A stretch of DNA of 9,828 nucleotides from Porticoccaceae bacterium (GTDB lineage Bacteria; Pseudomonadota; Gammaproteobacteria; Pseudomonadales; Porticoccaceae): assembly GCA_017858295.1 (NCBI GenBank), contig JAFMBU010000055.1, forward strand, positions 1 to 9,828, written 5' to 3'. The notes beneath the pieces are model-generated. The model had not been told where the DNA came from, made no database searches, and saw nothing but the letters and a program-made list of their open reading frames with translations. Within the stretch, counting starts at the first letter, position 1. Every line of letters begins with the position of its first letter. This document shows, one piece after another, positions 1 through 5,709 of the stretch. A program made the position numbers and the translations under genes.

Positions 1-10
1 GCGCGATTGC

Positions 11-25
11 ATAGATTGTATCTAT
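11..25. repeat. Short perfect inverted repeat upstream of bioD
   Basis: ATAGAT-TGT-ATCTAT is a perfect 6-bp inverted repeat with a 3-base centre, ending 28 bases before the bioD ATG. It could be a small operator or a chance palindrome. The core TATCTATA resembles the BioR box of alphaproteobacteria, but BioR is not expected in this kind of organism. The site may also lie in the 3' end of an upstream gene, since two of the three plus frames close at bases 12-14 and 25-27. Confidence 0.25.
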
Positions 26-53
26 AGCCTAACAGCAGGGTGGATTAAGACGC

Positions 54-734
54 ATGGCAAAACAGTGGTTATTTGTTACCGGTACAGATACTGATGTGGG
101 CAAAACGGTAGTCGCCTGTGGCTTTTTGGCTGCGGCCAATCAGCAGGGTTTGCGCACTGCGGCGATTAAGCCGGTAGCCGCAGGTTGCGAAGTCACCGAG
201 CAGGGCATGACTAATACTGATGCACTGCAACTACAGGCTGCCGCCAGTCATCAGCTGTCTTATCAGCAGATCAACCCCGTCGCACTGGAGCCTGCCATAG
301 CACCTCATATAGCTGCGGCCGAGGCCGGTGTGCGAATGTCGGTCTCCCGTCTGGTGGGTTATTGCCGTGGTGTTTCCCTGATGCCGGTGGATATGGTGGT
401 CATCGAAGGGGCTGGCGGTTGGCGAGTGCCGATTAATTCTCGAGAAACTCTTGCCGATGTGGCCCGTGAGTTGGAATGCGCCGTAATAGTAGTAGTCGGT
501 ATGCGCCTCGGTTGTCTCAATCATGCGCTGCTGACCATGGAAGCGATCCGCCGCGATGGGCTGCAAATTGCCGGCTGGGTGGCGAATATTCTCGACACAG
601 AGATGCCCCGCTTGCAAGAGAATATTGATACACTAAAGCAATCCATTAATGAGCCCTGTTTGGGTATTGTGCCGAGATTAGACGATCTGTCACCAGAGCA
701 GGTGGCGACATTTCTTACCGTCCCTGGGCGCTAG
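54..734 (+). CDS. bioD: Dethiobiotin synthetase BioD
   Basis: BioD is a cytoplasmic enzyme that closes the ureido ring of biotin by ATP-dependent carboxylation of 7,8-diaminononanoate to dethiobiotin, the step before biotin synthase. The 226-residue product has the family's usual length. Visible motifs are the P-loop GTDTDVGKT (residues 10-18), the substrate-site KPVAAGC (39-45, Lys39), the EGAGGW loop (118-123), the RLGCLNHALLT segment (151-161) and GWVAN (174-178). These match E. coli BioD in order and spacing. The ATG is preceded by AGGGTGG about ten bases upstream, and no alternative start fits the N-terminal P-loop better. In related bacteria bioD follows bioC, so the 53 bases before it may hold the end of bioC, but too little is present to tell. 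It is probably first of a plus-strand run with the DUF3094 gene, 34 bases downstream. Nothing looks damaged. Confidence 0.97.
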   Translation: MAKQWLFVTGTDTDVGKTVVACGFLAAANQQGLRTAAIKPVAAGCEVTEQGMTNTDALQLQAAASHQLSYQQINPVALEPAIAPHIAAAEAGVRMSVSRLVGYCRGVSLMPVDMVVIEGAGGWRVPINSRETLADVARELECAVIVVVGMRLGCLNHALLTMEAIRRDGLQIAGWVANILDTEMPRLQENIDTLKQSINEPCLGIVPRLDDLSPEQVATFLTVPGR

Positions 735-768
735 AATAGAATGAAATTAGCTTACAGAGAGCAAAAAA

Positions 769-954
769 ATGTCTGAAGAAAACAAATTATCCGCGGAAGA
801 TTTAGAGCGTGTTCGCTCCGTGACCAACAGTGGTTACAACAGCACAGAGCGTCAGCCATTCCGTCCCATGCGTCTGCTTGCAGTGCTCTGGGTTGTGGTT
901 GCAGTGCTCGGTGGCGTGAGCTGGTTGATCGGTAAAAACACCGGTTTTCTCTAA
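769..954 (+). CDS. Small single-span membrane protein, DUF3094-like
   Basis: This 61-residue protein has a charged N-terminus with a short acidic helix (SAEDLERVRSV, residues 8-18), an ERQPFRP motif (27-33) at the membrane boundary, and one transmembrane helix at about 35-54 ending in a short tail. The layout (acidic N-terminus, ERxPFRP, hydrophobic helix) fits the DUF3094 family of uncharacterised gammaproteobacterial proteins as I remember it; the assignment rests on motif recall, not a search. By the positive-inside rule the Arg-rich segment before the helix suggests the N-terminus is cytoplasmic. The ATG at 769 has a purine-rich AGAGAG about eight bases upstream. It sits 34 bases after bioD and 64 before recJ on the same strand, so it is probably co-transcribed with them. 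Function is unknown, and the neighbours point to no single pathway. Confidence 0.85.
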   Translation: MSEENKLSAEDLERVRSVTNSGYNSTERQPFRPMRLLAVLWVVVAVLGGVSWLIGKNTGFL

Positions 955-964
955 GTAAGAAAAT

Positions 965-990
965 GGGTTTGCACGGTCTGCGTCAAACCC
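965..990 (+). other. Stable RNA hairpin between the DUF3094 gene and recJ
   Basis: GGGTTTG (965-971) pairs perfectly with CAAACCC (984-990). After one bulged C, ACG (973-975) also pairs with CGT (981-983), leaving a five-base loop GTCTG. That gives ten base pairs with a single bulge. No T-run follows, so it is not a classic intrinsic terminator. It lies 28 bases before the preferred recJ ATG. It could act in mRNA processing, 3'-end protection of the upstream message or recJ expression, but which is unknown. Confidence 0.55.
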
Positions 991-1018
991 CAGATGCAGA
1001 TTGAACGGAAGCCATTCT

Positions 1019-2776
1019 ATGCGGGTTGAAGCACGTACTTTTGATGCCCTTGGCGGCGACTTCGATGCGCAGTTTGATCCACTGTTAAAGCGCATCTATC
1101 TGGCTCGCGGTGTCACCCAGCAGGCTGCTCTGCAACGCCAGCTCTCCTGTTTGCCATCCCCCTCTAGCATGCTCGGTATAGATACGGCAGTGGCCATTTT
1201 GGTGGAGGCACTTACCGAGCAAAAACGCCTCTTAATTGTCGGCGACTTCGATGCCGACGGTGCTACCAGCTCCGCTTTGATGGTCTTGGCGCTAACCGCT
1301 ATGGGTTGCCAGCATGTGGATTTTCTGGTGCCCAACCGCTTTGACTACGGCTATGGCCTAACCCCAGAAATTGTCGACTTGGCTGCCGAGCGCGAGCCTC
1401 AACTGCTGATTACCGTGGACAATGGTATCTCCAGTATCGAGGGCGTCGAGAGAGCCAATAGTTTGGGTATGCAGGTGATAGTCACGGATCACCACCTGCC
1501 CGGCGCGAGCCTGCCCAATGCTGCGGCCATCGTTAACCCCAACCAGCCCGGCTGCACCTTTACCACCAAAAATCTTGCCGGCGTCGGTGTCGCGTTTTAT
1601 TTACTCAGTGCTCTGCGTGGTCAACTGCGGGCCAATAATTGGTTCACTGACAACAGTATTGCCGAACCCAATATGGCCACTTGGCTCGATCTGGTGGCAC
1701 TGGGAACCGTTGCCGATGTGGTGCCCTTGGATCAAATTAATCGTGCACTGGTGCATCAGGGGCTGATGCGCATTCGCGCCGGGCACTGCAGACCGGGCAT
1801 AAAAGCACTCCTGACCATCGCCGGGAAAAATCCGCAGCGACTGGTGGCCACGGATTTGGGCTTTGCCCTGGGGCCGCGCTTAAATGCTGCAGGCCGTCTC
1901 GACGATATTTCTCTCGGCATTCAGTGCCTGCTGACCAGTGATCCACAGCTGGCTATGGATACGGCTCGGGAATTGGATGAACTGAATCAAGATCGCAAAG
2001 TGATCGAGCAGGATATGCAGCGCGAGGCCTTAAAGATTGTCGAGCAGATTCCCTTGTCACTTGAAGGCGATGTTCCCCCAGCACTCTGTCTGTTTCAGCC
2101 AGAGTGGCATCAGGGTGTGGTGGGCTTGCTCGCCTCGCGAATAAAAGAAAAATACCATCGCCCGGTGATTGCCTTTGCCCGCGGAGATAACGGTCAGCTT
2201 AAGGGTTCTTCCCGCTCGATTCCCGGCCTGCATATTCGCGATGCCCTGGATGCAGTGGCGACGCAAAACCCTGGCCTGATCAGTAAATTTGGCGGCCATG
2301 CTATGGCGGCGGGACTCAGTCTTGATGAAGATAAATTGCCCGCCTTTAAGGAGGCATTTCAGCGCCAAGTCGCGCAACTTCTGAGTGCCGATGATCTGCA
2401 GGCCAAAATTGCCACCGATGGTGAGCTGATTCAGCAGCAGCTATCCATGCAGACCGCTGAACTACTGCGCGACAATGGCCCCTGGGGCCAGCTGTTTCCA
2501 GAGCCCTGTTTTGAAGGGAATTTTGAGGTGTTACAGCAGCGCATTGTCGGCGAGAAACATCTCAAACTGGTATTGGCGCCGGTGAGTGAAAGCGGTCAAA
2601 AGCAACCTTATGCAGGTATAGACGCAATCTGGTTTAACGCTGATACTGCGCTCTGGCCGAGCAGCCATCATCGCCATGTGCGCTGTGTCTATCGCTTAGA
2701 TATCAATGAATATCGCGGTCAGCAATCGCTGCAACTAATGATTCAGTTTTTAGAGCCGTTGGCGGCATCAAAATAA
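1019..2776 (+). CDS. recJ: Single-stranded-DNA-specific exonuclease RecJ
   Basis: RecJ is a 5'-to-3' single-strand DNA exonuclease acting in RecF-pathway recombination, mismatch repair and base excision repair. All DHH-phosphoesterase motifs are present (numbering from the ATG at 1019): GDFDADGAT (75-83), TVDNGIS (132-138), VTDHHLPG (155-162), LDLVALGTVADVVPL (223-237), then the DHHA1 part with HQGVVGLLASRIK and GGHAMAAG (425-432), and a C-terminal OB-like domain. At 585 residues it is close to E. coli RecJ (577), with long near-identical stretches. I prefer the ATG at 1019 because CGGAAG sits eight bases upstream; a TTG at 1001 would add six residues but has weak ribosome-binding context. 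The gene follows the DUF3094 gene by 64 bases, across a hairpin, and precedes the EamA transporter by 31. No catalytic residue is missing. Confidence 0.97.
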   Translation: MRVEARTFDALGGDFDAQFDPLLKRIYLARGVTQQAALQRQLSCLPSPSSMLGIDTAVAILVEALTEQKRLLIVGDFDADGATSSALMVLALTAMGCQHVDFLVPNRFDYGYGLTPEIVDLAAEREPQLLITVDNGISSIEGVERANSLGMQVIVTDHHLPGASLPNAAAIVNPNQPGCTFTTKNLAGVGVAFYLLSALRGQLRANNWFTDNSIAEPNMATWLDLVALGTVADVVPLDQINRALVHQGLMRIRAGHCRPGIKALLTIAGKNPQRLVATDLGFALGPRLNAAGRLDDISLGIQCLLTSDPQLAMDTARELDELNQDRKVIEQDMQREALKIVEQIPLSLEGDVPPALCLFQPEWHQGVVGLLASRIKEKYHRPVIAFARGDNGQLKGSSRSIPGLHIRDALDAVATQNPGLISKFGGHAMAAGLSLDEDKLPAFKEAFQRQVAQLLSADDLQAKIATDGELIQQQLSMQTAELLRDNGPWGQLFPEPCFEGNFEVLQQRIVGEKHLKLVLAPVSESGQKQPYAGIDAIWFNADTALWPSSHHRHVRCVYRLDINEYRGQQSLQLMIQFLEPLAASK

Positions 2777-2807
2777 CAATAATAAAACCGCTTTAAAAGG
2801 ATTCACC

Positions 2808-3722
2808 TTGAGTATTAAAACTGATCTGCGGGCAGATCTTATACTGCTGTTAACCGCGTTTATCTGGGGTCTCGCCTTCGTTTTTCAGCGTTCGGGAATG
2901 GACCATATTGGCCCTATCACCTTTACCTTCGGACGTTTTTTTATTGGTGCTCTAGCCATACTGCCGCTGTGGTATTGGATGGAAAAACCGAAACAAATCT
3001 TTGCTTTTAATAAGGTCAATAAGCAGGCCGCACTGCTGGGTGTGGTCTTGACAGCCGGTATGCTGCTGCAGCAGTGGGGCATGGTTTACACCACCGCCGG
3101 TCGCGCTGGATTCCTAACCGGTGTCTATATTGTCTTTGTGCCATTAATCGGTCTGTTTTTTCGCAATAAAACCGAATGGCCCACCTGGATCGGTATGCTT
3201 ATGGCCCTCGGCGGCCTCTATTTTATGGCGCAGATCGACAGTGATGAGATTTTTATTGGCGATATATTAGTGCTTGGCAGTTCCTTGCTCTTTGCATTGC
3301 ACATTATTTTTACCGGTATTATTGCCAATAATAGTTCGCCGTTCCGTTTGATCTTTGTGCAGTTCTCTGTGGCCTCACTGATCACCGCTATTTTAGTGCC
3401 CCTATTCGAGGGTTGGAACTGGCTGGGTATTTTGGATGCTGGCGTCGCTTTGCTCTATGTTGGTGTGTTGTCATCTGCAGTGGGCTTTACTCTGCAGGTT
3501 GTGGGTCAGCGTACTGCGCCTTCCTCTCATACGGCGATTATCCTGAGCTTTGAAGCCGTGTTTGCGGCATTCTGTGGCTGGTGGATTTTAGATGAAATAC
3601 TCACTCGTCCTGAATTGATTGGCTGTGGTCTAATTCTGGCTGGTGGCTTGGTGTCGCAGCTAAAATCTCTGTTAACCCCCTCAGCTGGTGAGCCAATTCA
3701 GCATCCCCATGGGACCAATTGA
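2808..3722 (+). CDS. EamA-family drug/metabolite (DMT) transporter
   Basis: This is a 304-residue inner-membrane protein made of two EamA repeats (about residues 8-142 and 149-286), each of five predicted helices, ten in all. The start ALI..FIWGLAFVFQRSGMD-type region (LTAFIWGLAFVFQRS, 15-29), the GRFFIGALAILPL helix, and the second-repeat SFEAVFAAFCGWWILDE stretch (247-263) are typical of the DMT superfamily. Members export or import amino acids, nucleosides or other small metabolites; the substrate cannot be read from sequence, and a specific name would be a guess. The start is TTG, supported by AAAAGG seven bases upstream and by the immediate start of the first helix. It lies 31 bases after recJ with no terminator between, so co-transcription is likely, but no functional link with DNA repair or biotin is evident. 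Confidence 0.93.
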   Translation: MSIKTDLRADLILLLTAFIWGLAFVFQRSGMDHIGPITFTFGRFFIGALAILPLWYWMEKPKQIFAFNKVNKQAALLGVVLTAGMLLQQWGMVYTTAGRAGFLTGVYIVFVPLIGLFFRNKTEWPTWIGMLMALGGLYFMAQIDSDEIFIGDILVLGSSLLFALHIIFTGIIANNSSPFRLIFVQFSVASLITAILVPLFEGWNWLGILDAGVALLYVGVLSSAVGFTLQVVGQRTAPSSHTAIILSFEAVFAAFCGWWILDEILTRPELIGCGLILAGGLVSQLKSLLTPSAGEPIQHPHGTN

Positions 3723-3814
3723 CGCTCTAATTAACCTGCCGATGGCACTTAGTTTATTAGTCTGTTGTCATAGTTTGCAGACAATATTATTCACTACATT
3801 GAGAAGAGGCACAG

Positions 3815-4282
3815 ATGAATAGACGTAAATGGTTACAGCAATTATCTCTAGGTCTGATCGGTCTTGCCGGCGCCGCTAAGATCTGGGCATTTGAAAAACT
3901 GGAACTCTCCAGTGATCAGTGGCGTGAGCGCTTAACACCGTCCCAGTACCGTATTTTGCGCGATGAGGGCACGGAGCCAGCAGGCAGCAGTGCGCTCAAT
4001 GACGAGCATCGGGATGGTCACTATCACTGTGCCGGTTGTGATCTGGCGCTATTTAGTTCGGCAATGAAATATGAAAGCGGTACTGGTTGGCCTTCATTTT
4101 TCGACCATATAGATGGGCATCTGGAGACTAAGACCGATTACAAGTTAATTTGGCCGCGCACTGAATATCACTGCGCCCGCTGTGGCGGTCATCAGGGCCA
4201 TGTCTTCGATGATGGTCCCAAGCCTACTGGGCAGCGCTGGTGTAACAATGGACTGGCGCTTAGCTTTATACCCAAGGCATAG
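3815..4282 (+). CDS. msrB: Exported peptide-methionine (R)-S-oxide reductase MsrB, Tat-signal type
   Basis: MsrB reduces methionine-R-sulfoxide in oxidised proteins. The 155-residue product carries the two zinc-binding CxxC pairs (Cys72/Cys75 and Cys120/Cys123), SGTGWPSF (88-95), GHVFDDGPKPTG (128-139) and the catalytic Cys143 in RWCNN. The family is normally cytosolic and about 130-140 residues; here an extra N-terminus has NRRKWLQ at residues 2-8, a hydrophobic stretch 10-22 and a possible cleavage after IWA (25). That is a twin-arginine export signal, so the enzyme probably folds with its metal and is exported to the periplasm. The position of the usual resolving cysteine (GCGWPSF in E. 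coli) is Thr90, so recycling must use another thiol or direct reduction. AGAGG lies five bases before the ATG. A 92-base gap upstream probably holds its own promoter (TTGTCA at 3765 is a weak -35 candidate). The stop codon lies inside an 18-bp tandem repeat. Confidence 0.94.
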   Translation: MNRRKWLQQLSLGLIGLAGAAKIWAFEKLELSSDQWRERLTPSQYRILRDEGTEPAGSSALNDEHRDGHYHCAGCDLALFSSAMKYESGTGWPSFFDHIDGHLETKTDYKLIWPRTEYHCARCGGHQGHVFDDGPKPTGQRWCNNGLALSFIPKA

Positions 4283-4303
4283 AGGTATACCCAAGGCATA
4301 GAG
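4267..4303. repeat. 18-bp tandem duplication at the msrB/tesA convergent junction
   Basis: TATACCCAAGGCATAGAG occurs exactly twice, at 4267-4284 and 4286-4303, with one base between (period 19). The first copy encodes the last msrB codons and its TAG stop; the second is non-coding and ends just before the tesA stop. The junction of the copies forms the palindrome GGTATACC (4284-4291), and TATACC/GGTATA could pair across an 11-base loop, but there is no convincing terminator. Slipped-strand duplication is the simplest origin. Confidence 0.9.
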
Positions 4304-4306
4304 AGT

Positions 4307-4936
4307 TCAGTTCATTAGGGGTTCTATGTAGCCTTTAATCACATCTTTGATAATCGGCTGGGCCAGTGCCGTGGGGTGCAGCCCATCTTCCTGAATCATA
4401 CCGTCGGTAATGCTGAGTTCCTCGAGCTGAAAGGGAATCAGCAGTACTTTCTCCGATTCTGATAACTGGGGATAGACCGCGGCAAAGGCATCGGAATAGC
4501 GACGGCCATAATTGGGTGGCAGGCGCATGCCAAATAGCACCGGCTCGGCGCCGGCTTCGCGGACCAGATTAATCATGGTCTGCAGATTACTCTTCATTAA
4601 GGCGAGCGGTTGACCACGCAGGCCATCGTTGCCGCCCAGTTCAAGCAGTACAAAGTCTGGACTAAATTCTTCTAGGAGCCGCGGCAGTCTATTTAAACCG
4701 CCGCCAGTAGTGTCGCCGCTGATGCTGCCGTTGATAATGCGGTGCTCATCGCCCAGGTCTTCGTCCAGTAGGGCAACCCAGCCGTTCTCCTGATTGATTC
4801 CATAGCCAGCACTCAAGCTATCTCCCAGGACCAGCAGGGTTGATCCATAAGTGTTGGCACCTAGTAAGATAAACAGGCAACATAGGGCCCCAATAAAAGG
4901 TCGCCTGGTGAGGTGTTGAATAGCAGAAGGCCGCAT
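4307..4936 (-). CDS. tesA: Periplasmic SGNH-family acyl-CoA thioesterase I / arylesterase / lysophospholipase (TesA)
   Basis: TesA is a multifunctional SGNH hydrolase cleaving thioesters, aryl esters and lysophospholipids in the periplasm. Counting from the ATG at 4936 (209 residues), the four SGNH blocks are complete: GDSLSAGYG with nucleophile Ser40, SGDTTGGG with Gly74, GGND with Asn103, and EDGLHPT with Asp184 and His187. A signal peptide is clear: basic QHLTRRPF, then a hydrophobic run to about residue 26, with cleavage likely near ANTYGS. A TTG at 4948 would add four residues, but the ATG has GAGA at a better distance. The gene diverges from ybbA across a 98-base AT-rich gap, the arrangement also found in E. 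coli, and converges on msrB with 24 bases between stops. A candidate promoter (TTAAAA, 16-base spacer, TAGAGT at 4989-5016) has four of six matches in each box. The active site looks intact. Confidence 0.93.
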   Translation of the reverse strand: MRPSAIQHLTRRPFIGALCCLFILLGANTYGSTLLVLGDSLSAGYGINQENGWVALLDEDLGDEHRIINGSISGDTTGGGLNRLPRLLEEFSPDFVLLELGGNDGLRGQPLALMKSNLQTMINLVREAGAEPVLFGMRLPPNYGRRYSDAFAAVYPQLSESEKVLLIPFQLEELSITDGMIQEDGLHPTALAQPIIKDVIKGYIEPLMN

Positions 4937-4993
4937 AGTTAATCTCAATACTCTTTTTTAAATGAAACACAAATTTTTAAAACGTTTAACTCT

Positions 4994-5014
4994 ATGCCCA
5001 GTGTAGGCATTTTT
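4994..5014. promoter_or_regulatory. Palindrome (possible operator or leader hairpin) in the tesA-ybbA divergent gap
   Basis: ATGCC-N7-GGCAT is a perfect 5-bp inverted repeat (4994-5010) followed on the plus strand by TTTT. Read as RNA towards ybbA it is a short hairpin with a T-run, like a weak attenuator. Read as DNA it lies in the spacer of the candidate tesA promoter on the minus strand, where a repressor would block both directions. The five-pair stem is too short to call a terminator. Confidence 0.35.
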
Positions 5015-5034
5015 AAGCGCAATGGATATTTCAA

Positions 5035-5709
5035 ATGATTGAAGTCAGCAATATCAGCAAGCAAGTCACCACAACAGAAGGTACGCTCACTATTTTGGAT
5101 GGGATCAATCTGTCCCTGGCCGCCGGTGAAAGCTTGGCTATTGTCGGGCCATCTGGGTCCGGTAAGTCGACATTATTGGGTATCCTGGCGGGTCTGGATC
5201 TACCGAGTTCAGGCACAGTTAGCCTCAACGGAGAGGATATTACGGCCATGGACGAAGAGGGTCGCGCTGCTGTGCGAGCCAAGACCGTGGGCTTTGTCTT
5301 TCAATCGTTTCATCTATTGCCTGGTCTAACTGCTCTGGAGAATGTGGCTCTGCCATTAGAGTTGCAGGGAGATAAAGAAGCGCTTAAAACAGCCGCCTAT
5401 TATCTGCAGCGAGTCGGTTTAGATCATCGCACTACCCATTACCCCCGCCAGCTATCCGGTGGTGAGCAGCAGCGAGTGGCTGTAGCCCGAGCCTTTGCCT
5501 GTAGACCGGTTATTCTGTTTGCCGATGAACCCACGGGTAATTTGGACACCGGCACCGGTGAGAAAATTAATGATTTGCTGTTTGATCTGAATAAAGAAGA
5601 GGGCACCACCTTGGTGCTGGTGACTCATGAGCACAACTTGGCCGCTCGCTGTGGTCAGCGTCTGGTAATCGCTGCGGGTCAGCAGGTCAATGAAGGAAGC
5701 GCCGCCTGA
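5035..5709 (+). CDS. ybbA: ABC transporter ATP-binding protein YbbA (LolD/MacB-type)
   Basis: This cytoplasmic ATPase subunit powers a type VII (mechanotransmission) ABC system together with the YbbP permease encoded next. All nucleotide-binding motifs are intact in its 224 residues: Walker A GPSGSGKST (38-46), Q-loop Gln90 in FVFQSF, signature LSGGEQQRV (140-148), Walker B VILFADEP (159-166, Glu165) and H-loop His198 in VTHE. The FQSFHLLPGLTALENV stretch is typical of the LolD/MacB/FtsE group. The identification as YbbA rather than LolD rests on context: tesA diverges upstream and a large YbbP-like permease follows, as in E. coli. The ATG at 5035 has GGA eight bases upstream. The TGA stop shares its A with the ybbP ATG (TGATG), which implies translational coupling and balanced subunits. 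Confidence 0.93.
   Translation: MIEVSNISKQVTTTEGTLTILDGINLSLAAGESLAIVGPSGSGKSTLLGILAGLDLPSSGTVSLNGEDITAMDEEGRAAVRAKTVGFVFQSFHLLPGLTALENVALPLELQGDKEALKTAAYYLQRVGLDHRTTHYPRQLSGGEQQRVAVARAFACRPVILFADEPTGNLDTGTGEKINDLLFDLNKEEGTTLVLVTHEHNLAARCGQRLVIAAGQQVNEGSAA

Noticed and set aside
1..27. Possible end of bioC upstream of bioD
   Set aside because: Stops occur in two plus frames (12-14 and 25-27), but the few residues before either stop do not resemble a BioC C-terminus well enough to assign.
231..617. 128-codon minus-strand open frame opposite bioD
   Set aside because: It lies fully antisense to an intact, well-recognised bioD; its product has a low-complexity Tyr run and no recognisable domain.
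3760..3782. GTCTG...CAGAC inverted repeat before msrB as a terminator
   Set aside because: Five pairs with a 13-base loop and no T-run; too weak for a terminator after the EamA gene.
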